64,000 nucleotides of DNA from Choristoneura fumiferana (Eukaryota; Arthropoda; Insecta; Lepidoptera; Tortricidae), in NCBI RefSeq assembly GCF_025370935.1, contig NC_133485.1:8549716-8613715 (forward strand), read 5' to 3'. Made by a program: the position numbers and the translations under genes. Below are positions 22,612 to 33,916 of this stretch, piece by piece (the first letter of the stretch is position 1; every line of letters starts with the position of its first letter). Under the pieces are notes generated by a model, which saw nothing but the letters and a program-made list of their open reading frames with translations, was not told where the DNA came from and made no database searches.

Positions 22612-23393
22612 CTGGAAGCTTAGAGCAACCCGGGCGGAAGGGAGTAGCCATTCGAACGCGTTCCTCTCTGTCGTACAAGCCCAATGGGGCATACGAATTT
22701 TAATAAAACAAGGCGCGCTCGGATTTCAAACTATTAGACGTCCGAATCGAAGAACGCGCGAGTGAACCGCGGCGGTGCTAAAAAATCGAATTGTTCAGTT
22801 TCCTGCTGTAAAAAGAGATCTGGGACATCAAGCTTGCAAAATTATTAGTGTTACATTTCACATGGAAGTAAATTGTTATCGTATTATTGCTATTTAATTA
22901 CATTTAAACAACAAAGACGTACATTATTGTTCGGATTCGTTTACCAACATCGAGTCCTAGCGGTACAAATTTCGGATCGGTCAAGCGATAAATCGCATAA
23001 GCGATAAAGCGATGACTTAATTATGTTACTGTCAATGTGTTAGTTTGGAGTCATCTGTAAACGAATTATTAGTGTATTGTTTGGGTTATTTATGTGTTAA
23101 CGTCGTCATTACAGTCAGTTGGAGTTTTGTTTTTGCATCTAAATAAGCCGAACTGCACTTTTATGCACATTTCCCCCCGCAACAAACGCCAGAACTATTT
23201 TAAAGGTAATCTACCGCTAAGGGTGCTCCCTTCCGGTAGGAAAGCCCGCGTGCTCTAAGCCTGGAAGAGATCGTTCTTAAGCGATAAAGGCCGCCTGTTG
23301 TTTACCCTTGTCTTTTTCATTCTGTGTACCTGTTCTGTATCGCTTACTATTTTTGGTGTACAATAAAGAGTCATTGTATTGTATTGTATTTTA
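22612..23393 (+). repeat. RTE-like LINE tail pieces in left arm
   Basis: 22,612-22,690 (CCTGGAAGCTTAGAGCAACC, CGGGCGGAAGGGAGTAGCC) and 23,218-23,393 (CCTGGAAGAGATCGTTCTTA, AGCGATAAAGGCCGCCTG, GGTGTACAATAAAGAGTCAT, TTGTATTGTATTG) are 3' parts of the family also at 5,001-5,118. The stretch between is unassigned. Mirrored at 37,622-38,410. Confidence 0.65.
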
Positions 23394-23569
23394 TATAAAA
23401 ATTTAGAAATGGTATGTTAGTATCGACAAAAACTAATGTTTAACTTTAACTGATGGCATTAAGTTTCGAAAATTTCTAATGATCGAAATTTGACGTGGAT
23501 CCTGCTTATGACGCTGAAGGTCGGATTTGTATTTATCTGTCGTGTCGTGTCGTGTCGTCACGCATATAT

Positions 23570-23705
23570 ATAGTTAATTTAAATCGATATCTATATCTAT
23601 AAGTATCCCAAATTTCAGCTAATGCTACCCAGCCGTTAAAGCATGATTGAGTAACAAACATCAAGATATACAAACTTTCGCATATATAATAATTAGTAGG
23701 ATTGA
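23570..23705 (+). repeat. CCCGCGGCTTCG-type repeat, 3' part
   Basis: AAATTTCAGCTAATGCTACC, GTTAAAGCATGATTGAG, AAACTTTCGCATATATAATA. Mirrored at 37,300-37,430. Confidence 0.55.
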
Positions 23706-23859
23706 TCTAGCCCCTAAGCCCTTCTCTCTCACTCGAACTTAAAGGAAGATGGATATCTTGTATCTGGGTGTCTGTATGGTCTTGTATGCCCAGCTCTAAA
23801 ACCTGGCTATCGCGTCACTGCATATCTAAAATAGCAGCGCTTAGCGTCAACAATCCTAC

Positions 23860-25940
23860 CGTGTAAGTTAGCGGCCGATTATAACCCAACCAAATTAAGA
23901 AGTTTAAGTTTTATTTGCATTTGTGTGTTCATAAGAGTGACAAAAACACAATAACTAGCTTATATTCAGGGAGAGTATTCAACCGAACGTCTGGTGAAGC
24001 AAGAAAATTATTGCCAGCTACACCATATGAAAAAAAAAACACCAACATGGAAATGAGAACCTCTTCAAATCTTTCATAAAATAACACTGGAGCACTAAAA
24101 GCTTTCTATAAAAGCTGCAACTGTTAACTAACCTCATCTAGTCTAGAGCCACATCCAATTTGGAAACGGGAACTCTCCGGTTTTTGTGGCATGTTATTAA
24201 CGCACGCTGAGAGCTTTTCGTCAACGCTTCAAATGTCCAGTAACCTCGTTTGTGTTTTGATGAAAAGGTAGAATTAAAGCTAGCGGCCGATAAAAAAACA
24301 ACTAAAAAATAAAAATAAACATTGATTGGAAAACGCCTTCCTCCTAGATATTATATTAATATCTAGAAAGATATTATATATTAATATGATTATGCATTTC
24401 AAAAGCTTCGATCAAATGCGAAACTACCCATAACCAACATCTAGTACGGGAGCTACGCCCAAATAAAAGTAGGGGCCGAAAATGTATGCAGTAATATAAA
24501 AAAACGACCAACTTGGAAATGCGAACTTCTTTAAATCTTTCCATATTATAATACTGAATACTAAAAGCTTTCGATACAAGCTGCAAGAGTTTAGTAACCT
24601 TATCTAGTTTAGGAGCCACACACGATTTAAAAAAAAGCGGCGTATTTCTTTTTGTAATAAAATGTGAATAACAATATGTTGGAAATGCGAACCTCTCCAG
24701 TTTTTTCTGGCATATTATTACGAATGCTGAGAGCTTTCGATGAACGCTTCAAATGTCCACTAATCTCCTTTCGTTTTGAAGAAAAGGTAGAGTTAAAGTT
24801 AGCGACCGAAAAAAAAAACTAAAATAAAAATAAAAAACAATTTGAAAATGCATTTCATCCAGAAATTTTAATAAGATGATTATGCATTTAAAAAGCTTTC
24901 AATCAAATCCGAAACTGCCCATAACCAACGTCTAGTACGGGAGCTACGCCCGAATAAAAGTAGGCGTAGTGCGTAATAATATGCCAGAAAAAAACTGGAG
25001 AGGTTCGCATTTCTAACAAGTTGTTATTCTCATTTTATTACAAAAAAAAATACGCCAGTTTCTTTAAATCGGGTGTGGCTCCTAAACTAGATGAGGTTAG
25101 TAAATTCTTGCAGCTTTGTATCCCGTATTGGAAAGACTTAAAGACTTAAAGAGGTTCGCATTTCCAAGTTGGTCGTTTTGTCATATTACTGCAAAATTTT
25201 TCGGCCGCCTACTTTTATTCGGGCGTAACTCCCGTACTAGGCTTTGGTTATGGGCAGTTTCAGATTTGATGGAAATCTTTTCAAATGCATAATCGTATTA
25301 ATAAAATATCTGGAAGGAACACGTTTTCTAATCAATGTTTTTTTTATTTTTGTTGTGATTATTTTCGGCCGCTAACTTTAAATCTACCTTTTCTTCAAAA
25401 CTAAAATGAGGTTACTGGACACTTGAAGCGTTGATCGAAAGCTCTCAACGTGCGTAATAACATGCCACAAAATACTGGAGAGGTTCGTATTTGCTATTTG
25501 CAACATGTCGTTTTTCTCATTTTATTACAAAAAAAATACACCGCTTTCATTAAATCGGGCGTGGCTCCTAGACTAGTTGAGGTTAGTTAGCAGTTGCAGC
25601 TTTAGTAGAAAGCATTTAGTATCCAGTGTTATTTTATGGAAAGACCTGAAGAGGTTCGCATTTCCATGTTGGTGTTTTTTTTTTTCATTTTAGTTTCGAA
25701 GTTTTATATGCTGCTTGTTTTTAATCTGGTGTAGCTGGCAATAATTCTCTTGCTTCACCAGACGTTCAGGTTGAATACTTGTCCATAAATATAAACTTGT
25801 TTGTGTCATACTAACTACTAAATATAAACTAGTTTGTATCATATATCAACTAGTGTGTGTGTTTTTGTCAGACCTCACAAATGCAAATAAAACCTCAAAC
25901 TTCTTAATTGGGTTGGGTTATAATCGGCTGCTAACTTTTG
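23860..25940. repeat. Head-to-head array of ~165-bp degenerate repeats (E1 core)
   Basis: Units are aligned by AGCTTTCGATNAA: about 24,103, 24,213, 24,402, 24,564, 24,729 and 24,895, mostly 162-166 bp apart. Each unit begins with GGAAATGCGAACCTCT and ends in TTAGCGGCCGA or ACGCCCGAATAAAAGTAGG. From 24,978 on, the same units run in reverse (25,111, 25,263, 25,433, 25,598). The whole is flanked by matching AATTAAGAAGTTT and TTGCCAGCTACACC blocks, so the array forms an inner palindrome with its axis near 24,850. Confidence 0.75.
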
Positions 25941-25954
25941 CCGCTTACTTCACA

Positions 25955-26110
25955 CCGGTATCTGGTAGTAACATCTTGGTAAAGCAGCCAGGAGCGTCTC
26001 CTCAGAAGGGAACGCCTCAGTGATTAATGACATCGATTTGAAATTTGGTACGGAAGTGTTGTTTAGATACAATGAAATTACAGTCAACCAAAAGTAATCA
26101 GCAAAAAAAA
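25955..26110 (-). repeat. GAGGAGTTCCCTCC-type repeat in left arm
   Basis: CATCTTGGTAAAGCAGCCAG, GAGCGTCTCCTCAGAAGGG, TTAATGACATCGATTTGAAA are the reverse of the order at 14,200. Mirrored at 31,740-31,885. Confidence 0.65.
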
Positions 26111-26299
26111 ACTAAAACTTATTAGGTAGGTATCTCGTAAAAAATTGCCATGGGATAGGCATAAAATCTCGAAATGACAAGCGCTAGACTTAAATTCATA
26201 AAATTTTGCACAGCTGTTTTTAATACAAAGTCAATGATAACTATGATGTAATTTTTGGGATTACCCATGAGAATTCAGTAAAATCTCGAAATCAATTAA

Positions 26300-26335
26300 A
26301 CTGTCAGATTACGCGTGCGAAGCCGCGGGTTATAT
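26300..26335 (-). repeat. CCCGCGGCTTCG-type edge
   Basis: GCGTGCGAAGCCGCGGGTT, the reversed start of the family, truncated at the edge of the subterminal repeats. Mirrored near 31,505. Confidence 0.5.
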
Positions 26336-26437
26336 AAACAAACGAACGCTGCCAGCCGGCGCTCAAGCACCCGATGTACTCTTCCCCGCGCTCGCCATTC
26401 GCGCGAAGTACGTTTCGAGGTTTTTTTTAAATAATGA

Positions 26438-26882
26438 GAATCCGTGGATGAAAATGACACAAATTATGAATAGTGTTTTTTTACACCGTTAATAATCAAA
26501 AACAATAAACTCTAACAACTTGAATTTTCTTTTGTGGTTTTACAGTATTGTATTAAAAAAATTAATATCTATAAATATCGTGGATGAATTTGACACAAAA
26601 ATTTTGGATAACAGATATCAGTATTTTAAAACGTCTGACATCTTTTTAACAAACTGTAATATTCTTTTAGAGTTAGTTGGGCGAAATGTTAGGTACTGGT
26701 TAAAAATCAGGATTCCCGTGGATGGATATGACACAAAATGCCTATGTACATCAGTTACTGCTCAGATATTAATAAGAAAGTAAAATTTTCGTCTTTAATT
26801 TTTTTTTCGTCCAATACTAATGGAAAACACTAATACCTAAATTTCTACTTATGCAGGCACCAAAATGACACAATTTTTTGTA
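26438..26882 (-). repeat. ~138-bp subterminal repeats, right end of E1
   Basis: CCGTGGATGAAAATGACACA at 26,445, CGTGGATGAATTTGACACA at 26,579, CGTGGATGGATATGACACA at 26,717 and ACCAAAATGACACAATTTT at 26,859: spacing 134-142 bp. They face the opposite way to those at the left end. Confidence 0.8.
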
Positions 26883-27006
26883 TTAGGTTGGGCAAATGCT
26901 CCGGAAGCTATATGCGAAAAATAAACAACTTTAATATTTTTGAAGCCTCAAAACGTAGTCCTACGGGTCTATACTGGAGTAATTAACGTTACGACAAATA
27001 TCTTTT

Positions 27007-27717
27007 NNNNNNNNNNNNNNNNNNNNNNNNNNNNNNNNNNNNNNNNNNNNNNNNNNNNNNNNNNNNNNNNNNNNNNNNNNNNNNNNNNNNNNNNNNNNNN
27101 NNNNNNNNNNNNNNNNNNNNNNNNNNNNNNNNNNNNNNNNNNNNNNNNNNNNNNNNNNNNNNNNNNNNNNNNNNNNNNNNNNNNNNNNNNNNNNNNNNNN
27201 NNNNNNNNNNNNNNNNNNNNNNNNNNNNNNNNNNNNNNNNNNNNNNNNNNNNNNNNNNNNNNNNNNNNNNNNNNNNNNNNNNNNNNNNNNNNNNNNNNNN
27301 NNNNNNNNNNNNNNNNNNNNNNNNNNNNNNNNNNNNNNNNNNNNNNNNNNNNNNNNNNNNNNNNNNNNNNNNNNNNNNNNNNNNNNNNNNNNNNNNNNNN
27401 NNNNNNNNNNNNNNNNNNNNNNNNNNNNNNNNNNNNNNNNNNNNNNNNNNNNNNNNNNNNNNNNNNNNNNNNNNNNNNNNNNNNNNNNNNNNNNNNNNNN
27501 NNNNNNNNNNNNNNNNNNNNNNNNNNNNNNNNNNNNNNNNNNNNNNNNNNNNNNNNNNNNNNNNNNNNNNNNNNNNNNNNNNNNNNNNNNNNNNNNNNNN
27601 NNNNNNNNNNNNNNNNNNNNNNNNNNNNNNNNNNNNNNNNNNNNNNNNNNNNNNNNNNNNNNNNNNNNNNNNNNNNNNNNNNNNNNNNNNNNNNNNNNNN
27701 NNNNNNNNNNNNNNNNN
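27007..27717. other. Assembly gap (711 N) in left arm
   Basis: Runs of N. The mirrored position in the right arm is 30,085-30,859 (775 bp), close to the gap size, so the gap probably corresponds to that sequence. Any reading frame drawn through it (26,940-27,770) is an artefact. Confidence 0.95.
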
Positions 27718-30084
27718 AAGGTGCTACGTCTTTACCTCAACAGTACAAATCGGATATAGTCTCTACTTAAAAACCGTTAAAAAAAAACTCGAATCTCAAA
27801 TCAATAAATCATTCCGAAATCTTTTTGTATTTCCTTTTGTAAACAAACAAACAATACATCAGCAAAATTGCCCCTTGAAATACAGTAAATGTTCACTCAG
27901 AAAAATGATAGATTGAGGAGGAGTTTTTATAAAAATAGTGATGATATGAGAACGTTTCCAACGTATTCTATATTATTTTGATGGAAAGTAAAAACTGCAC
28001 AATCATCGCCTTATTTATTAAAGGTCAGCTGAACCAAGTGCAATAATATTTTATTTTATTAACTGAGGGTCTAATAATTTATTATCACTCATCGATGATT
28101 ACCAATAATGATCGTCCAATTCAAGCATATTACGAGTATGCCAAGTGACATTTATCTACGAAGAAAGTGATGGCCTCCTTTTGTTTCCACTTCATAGCCA
28201 CACTCAAGTCATATCTAATATAAATATCTACTATATGTATAAAGTTTGTCATTTGTCGGTAGTTAAATACTAATAGTTGAATCATACCTTTCTTAGTGTG
28301 ACAAAATGAGCTGGTAAACTCAAAACATTACAATAAGCAAATCATGCTTAAGCAAAGCCAACAAGACGAGATAAATTATCTCATGATGTCTCATGTCACT
28401 TTCTTTCTTTCTTTGATGTGTCTTTCTGTCGAAAGGGAGCGAAATAGTAATAATGGCGAATCAGACAAAGATGAAGTATATCTCGTCTCGTTGGCTTCGC
28501 TTTAGATTATTTTAATAGGTAATAGATATTTACATAATTTCATATTTATATGCCTTAAATACGTCACAATAAAAACTAGTAAATATCGCTCCAACGATTT
28601 TTTTTCTTTAAACTATGCTTTTTGGAAAAGATGTCCGTATTCCTCGTCTTTATGGGTAACGAAACTTCTGAGCAGCATTCCGGCTAAGTCCATGGTCAAG
28701 ACGTTGATAAACCAGTCAATAAATTAGGATTTTTTTTAAAATAATAAGAGAGTACTTTGCCAATTTATTTTTTATATCTATCGTGAAAATAGGTGTTGCA
28801 ATATAGTCAAAAACGTCGAAGTATTTGAAACAATATGCAAGAGCGCGACAAAGTCATATTGTTATAATATTAGCCATGACTAGACCATAGTACAGTCAGC
28901 GATGAAGCCAAAGTGGTTCAAAATATTTATACACCAATTTGACTTTGTCGCGCTCTTGCATATTGTTTCAAATACTTCGACGTTTTTGACTATATTGCAA
29001 CACCTATTTTCACGATAGATATAAAAAATAAATTGGCAAAGTACTCTCTTATTATATTTTAAAAAAAATCCTAATTTATTGACTGGTTTATCAACGTCTT
29101 GACCATGGACTTAGCCGGAATGCTGCTCAGAAGTTTTCGTTACATAAAGACGAGGAATACGGACATCTTTTCCAAAAAGCATAGTTTAAAGAAAAAAAAA
29201 ATCGTTGGAGCGATATTTACTAGTTTTTATTGTGACGTATTTAAGGCATATAAATATGAAATTATGAAAATATCTATTACCTTATTAAAATAATCTAAAG
29301 CGAAGCCAACGAGACGAGATATACTTCATCTTTGTCTGATTCGCCATTATTACTATTTCGCTCCCTTTCGACAGAAAGACACATCAAAGAAAGAAAGAAA
29401 GTGACATGAGACATCATGAGATAATTTATCTCGTCTTGTTGGCTTTGCTTAAGCATGATTTGCTTATTGTAATGTTTTGAGTTTACCAGCTCATTTTGTC
29501 ACAACTAAGAAAGGTATGATTCAACTATTAGTATTTAACTACCGACAAATGACAAACTTTATACATATAGTAGATATTTATATTAGATATGACTTGAGTG
29601 TGGCTATGAAGTGGAAACAAAAGGAGGCCATCACTTTCTTCGTAGATAAATGTCACTTGGCATACTCGTAATATGCTTGAATTGGACGATCATTATTGGT
29701 AAATCATCGATGAGTGATAATAAATTATTAGACCCTCAGTTAATAAAATAAAATATTATTGCACTTGGTTCAGCTGACCTTTAATAAATAAGGCGATGAT
29801 TGTGCAGTTTTTACTTTCCATCAAAATAATATAGAATACGTTGGAAACGTTCTCATATCATCACTATTTTTATAAAAACTCCTACCTCAATCTATCATTT
29901 TTCTGTGAACATTTACTGTATTTCAAGGGGCAATTTTGCTGATGTATTGTTTGTTTGTTTACAAAAGGAAATACAAAAAAGATTTCGGAATGATTTATTG
30001 ATTTGAGATTCGAGTTTTTTTTTAACGGTTTTTTAAGTAGAGACTATATCCGATTTGTACTGTTGAGGGAAGACGTAGCACCTT
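27718..30084. repeat. Central palindrome with 85-base loop
   Basis: 27,718-28,855 and 28,941-30,084 are reverse complements with few differences (for example AAGGTGCTACGTCTTTACC against GGGAAGACGTAGCACCTT, and CAAGAGCGCGACAAAGTC against GACTTTGTCGCGCTCTTG). The loop at 28,856-28,940 is not self-complementary. No known TE family is recognised in the arms. The left edge falls exactly on the gap, so the true extent is hidden. Confidence 0.9.
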
Positions 30085-30859
30085 GTCTAAAGTCAAATGG
30101 TGTGCCAAAATGCTGCCAGTATGAGTGTTGCCATTAGGATAAACCGTATTTATTCCAATTTTTGATAGACTTTGACTTTATTAATTTTAGTCTGAATATT
30201 TTTAAACTTTTGGACTGTTAAGACATTTAAATTACGCATTTAAACGATATGTCGGTTGTACAACATTCTGAACTTTAATGCTTTTCGTTAAAGTTACATT
30301 TAGCTTGCATTTTATATACTTTCCTTACCATAAAGTAGCATAGCATAAGTTTGAAATTATCTAAATATTCCTAAACTATTTTTGTGACATTTATTTATAA
30401 ATTATTTATAACTGTTACTATTGTGTAAAAAATTCAAGACAAGATTTATTTAAGTAATTTAGTTCGTTACGATGACGACAAACGACAACATCCACGCAAA
30501 TAAAACATGTGTTTGCTTCATCACCAAAATTAAAATGTATAGGGTGAATCGTCAATAATTGGCCACCTTACACTAAAAATGAATTCTAGACACCTATTAA
30601 ACAGTTCATTTTTAGTACTAAACTTGAAGATTCCGTATAAATACGAAATCCTTAGAAAAGTATTACTTAATTTTTTCGTAATGGCTACAGAACCTATTTC
30701 GGGCGTGTCCGACACGCTCTTGTTTATTTTTGTGGCACGGTATCCTAAAAAGAAGAATGATGATTATGACAAAATTTAGCATAAGTTCAGAGCTAGCAGA
30801 CTGTATCTTGTATCCAACAGTACAATATATAGTTTCAAGGCAATTATGGACTGACACTT
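30085..30859. other. Right-arm spacer facing the assembly gap
   Basis: No gene. 30,626-30,721 resembles the AAGATTCCGTATAAA ... GGCGTGTCCGACACGCTCTTG end of the repeat at 59,540-59,630, with its short CGTGTCCGACACG hairpin. The rest is unassigned AT-rich sequence. This is the only view of what the left arm may hold in its gap. Confidence 0.6.
30626..30721 (+). repeat. GGGTTCCGGAGCC-type repeat, 3' end fragment
   Basis: ATTCCGTATAAATACG, GTAATGGCTACAGAACC and GGGCGTGTCCGACACGCTCT match 59,551-59,625 in order and spacing. Confidence 0.6.
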
Positions 30860-30947
30860 TATAGACCCGTAGGACTACGTTTTGAGGCTCAAAAATATTA
30901 AAGTTGTTTCTTTTTTGCATATACTTCCGGAGCATTTCCAACCTAAT

Positions 30948-31395
30948 ACAAAAAATTGTGTCATTTTGGTGCTGCATAAGTAGAAATTGTAGGTTAGTTG
31001 TTTTCCATTAGTATTGGACGAAAAAAAAATTAAAGACGAAAATTTTACTTTCTTATTAATATCTGAGCAGTAACTGACGTACCTAGGCATTTTGTGTCAT
31101 ATCCATCCACGGGAATCCTGATTTTAACCAGTACCTAACATGTCGCCCAACTAACTCTAAAAGAATATTACAGTTTTGTAAAAAGATGTCAGACGTTTTA
31201 AAATACCGATATCTGTTATCCAAAATATTTTGTGTCAAATTCATCCACGATATTTAAAGATATTGATTTTTTTTAATACAATACCCTGTAAAACCCACAA
31301 AAGAAAATTCAAGTTGTTAGAGTTACGTGTTTTGATTATTAACGGTGTAAAAAAAACACTATTCATAATTTGTGTCATTTTCATCACGGATTCTC
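30948..31395 (+). repeat. ~138-bp subterminal repeats, inner end of E2
   Basis: TTGTGTCATTTTGGTGCTGC at 30,951, TTTGTGTCATATCCATCCAC at 31,091, TTTGTGTCAAATTCATCCAC at 31,230 and TTTGTGTCATTTTCATCACG at 31,370; spacing 139-141 bp. Confidence 0.8.
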
Positions 31396-31739
31396 ATTAT
31401 TTGAAAAAAAAACTACCACGAAACGTACTTCGCGCGAATGGCGAGCGCGGGGAAGAGTACATCGGGTGCTTGGGAGCCGGCTGGCAGCGTTCGTTTGTTT
31501 ATATTACCCGCGGCTTCGCACGCGTAATCTGACAGTTTAATTGATTTCGAGATTTTACTGAATTCTCATGGGTAATCCCAAAAATTACATCATAGTTATC
31601 ATTGACTTTGTATTAAAAACAGCTGTGCAAAATTTTATGAATTTAAGTCTAGCGCTTGTCATTTCGAGATTTTATGCTATCCCATGGCAATTTTTTACGA
31701 GATACCACCTAATAAGTTTTAGTTTTTTTTGCTGATTAC

Positions 31740-31885
31740 TTTTGTTGACTGTAATTTCATTGTTATCTATACAACACTTCCGCACCAAATTTCAAATCGA
31801 TATGTCATTAATCACTGAGGAGTTCCCTTCTGAGGAGACGCTCCTGGCTGCTTTACCAAGATGTTACTACCAGATACCGGTGTGA
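31740..31885 (+). repeat. GAGGAGTTCCCTTC-type repeat in right arm
   Basis: CACTGAGGAGTTCCCTTCTG, GAGACGCTCCTGGCTGC, CAAGATGTTACTACCAG; counterpart of 25,955-26,110. Confidence 0.65.
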
Positions 31886-33439
31886 AGTAAGCGGCCAAAA
31901 GTTAGCGGCCGATTATAACCCAACCCAATTAAGAAGTTTTGAGTTATTATTTGCATTTGTGAGGTCATAAGACTGACAAAAACACCACACACATAGATAT
32001 ATATTACAAACTAGTTTATATTTAGTAGTTAGTATGACACAAAACTAGTTTGATATTTAGGGACAAGTATTCAACCTGAACGTCTGGTGAAGAAGAGAAT
32101 TATTGCCAGCTACACCAGATAAAACAAGCAGCATAAAATATATTAAACTTCAAAACAAAATGAAAAAAAAAAACACCAACATGGAAATGCGAACCTCTTC
32201 AGGTCTTTCCATAAAATAACACTGGATACTAAATGCTTTCTACTAAAGCTGCAACTGCTAACTAACCTCAACTAGTCTAGGAGCCACGCCCGATTTAATG
32301 AAAGCGGTGTATTTTATAATAAAATGAGAAAAACGACATTTGCAAATAGCAAATACGAACCTCTCCAGTATTTTGTGGCATGTTATTACGCACGTTGAGA
32401 GCTTTCGATCAAACGCTTCAAGTGTCCAGAACCTCATTTAGTTTTGAAGAAAAGGTAGAATTAAAGTTAGCGGCGAAATAATCACAACAAAAATAAAAAA
32501 TAAACATTGATTAGATAACGTGTTCCTTCCAGATATTTTATTAATACGATTATGCATTTGAAAATATATCCATCAAATCTGAAACTGCCTATAACCAAAG
32601 CCTAGTACGGGAGTTACGCCCGAATAAAAGTAGGCGGCCGAAAAATTTTGCAGTAATATGACAAAACGACCAAATTGGAAATGGGAACCTCTTTAAGTCT
32701 TCCATATTATAATACGGGATACAAAGCTGCAAGAATACTAACGGTCATCTAGTTTAGGAACCACACCCGATTTAAAGAAACTGGCTTTTTTTTTTTGTAA
32801 TAAAATGAGAATAACAACTTGTTAGAAATGCGAACCTCTTCAGTTTTTTCTGGCATATTATTACGCACTACGCCTACTTTTATTCGGGCGTAGTTCCCGT
32901 ACTAGACGTTGGTTATGGCCAGTTTCGGATTTGATTGAAAGCTTTTTAAATGCATAATCATCTTATTAAAATTTCTGGATGAAAGCGTTTCAAATTGTTT
33001 AGTTTTTTTTTCGGTCGCTAACTTTAATTCTACCTTTTCTTCAAACAAAACGAGATTAGTGACATTTGAAGCATTCATCGAAAGCTCTCAGCGTGCGTAA
33101 TAATATGCAAGAAAAAACTGGAGAGGTTCGCATTTCCAACATATTGTTATTAACATTTTTATTACAAAAAGAAATACGCCGCTTTTTCAAATCGGTGTGG
33201 CTCCTAAACTAGATAAGGTTACTAAACTCTTGCAGCTTGTATCGAAAGCTTTTAGTATTCAGTATTATAATATGGAAAGATTAAAGAAGTTCGCATTCCA
33301 AGTTGTCGTTTTTTCATATTACTGCATACATTTTCGGCCCCCTACTTTTATTCGGGCGTAGCTCCCGTACTAGATGTTGGTTATGGGTAGTTTCGCATTT
33401 GATCGAAGCTTTTGAAATGCATAATCATATTATATATAA

Positions 33440-33916
33440 CGCAAAAAGAGGTGAGGTTATTGATGTACGTTGCTACTAACAATATATGTAGGAACATTAC
33501 GAAATGGCATGTATCCAATGAAACAACTTTATCGGATCACAGGTATATATGCTTTAGGTACAGAATTAACGAACCAATAAAAAACTGTGCTTAAAAGGAA
33601 CCTAGGAACACGGACTGGTTGTCTTTTAAGAAAGATCTAAAAGTGGAACTAGGTGACCCTAAAGGTAAGCTCAATTCTATAATAGACATCGAGTTTGAAG
33701 CGGACAACATAGTCCGAGCCATCAATAATGCTTGGACTAATAACTGCCCGGAAAAAAGACTGGGCAAAGAAAGTCCCATGGTGGAACCCTGATATCGCGA
33801 GACTCAGGAAAGAAACCAGGGCGATCTTCAATGATGCAAAGGCTTCAAAAAACTTTGAGACCTATGCAAAAAGCTCACAGAATACAATAAAGCTGTGAGA
33901 AAAGCAAAAGGAAAGC
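33440..33916 (+). pseudogene. LINE endonuclease C-terminus and linker, frameshifted
   Basis: The frame to 33,594 contains ATNNICRNITKWHVSNETTL followed by SDHRYICFRYRINE. The WHVSxxxxLSDHRYIxF block is the last conserved motif of apurinic-type LINE endonucleases. A TAA at about 33,592 ends it, and the following linker is legible only by changing frame more than once (RNTDWLSFKKDLKVELGDPK after the stop, then KVPWWNPDIARLRKETRA near 33,770). The catalytic N-terminal part of the domain is absent. Confidence 0.8.

Larger units (their letters stand above)
21130..26973 (+). mobile_element. Long TIR element, left copy (E1), non-coding
   Basis: Its two ends are inversely related: TATAGGCCGATAGGACTACG at 21,130 and the complement of TATAGACCCGTAGGACTACG at 26,954-26,973. 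Inside each end come about four ~138-bp units with the motif TTGTGTCATTTTC-TCCACG (complement at the right end), then GC-rich patches. The core holds SINE, MITE and LINE fragments and a 2-kb ~165-bp repeat array. No transposase frame was found in 5.84 kb. Its partner E2 has the same ends. Whether this is a mobile unit or just part of the duplication is open; TIR-like ends favour a mobile unit. Confidence 0.55.
21130..28855 (+). repeat. Left arm of the giant palindrome
   Basis: From the end near 21,130 to 28,855 the sequence is matched in reverse complement by 28,941-39,830. Anchors: TTATTTTTTGCCTGTGGGTA at 21,189 to its complement at 39,758; AACTGATACCTAATGGG at 22,036 to 38,960; CTAAAATAGCAGCGCTTAGC at 23,827 to 37,150; TTGACTTTGTATTAAAAAC-type blocks at 26,205 to 31,610; GACGTATTTAAGGCATATAA at 29,236 to 28,550. 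Many single-base differences and small indels. A 711-base gap (27,007-27,717) interrupts this arm. About 7.73 kb. Confidence 0.85.

Noticed and set aside
23860..25940. CRISPR-like repeat array
   Set aside because: Units are ~165 bp, degenerate, occur in both orientations and have no unique spacers; the DNA is eukaryotic.
26940..27770. A 276-codon open frame on the + strand
   Set aside because: Most of it is the run of N at 27,007-27,717; only a few codons at each end are real sequence.
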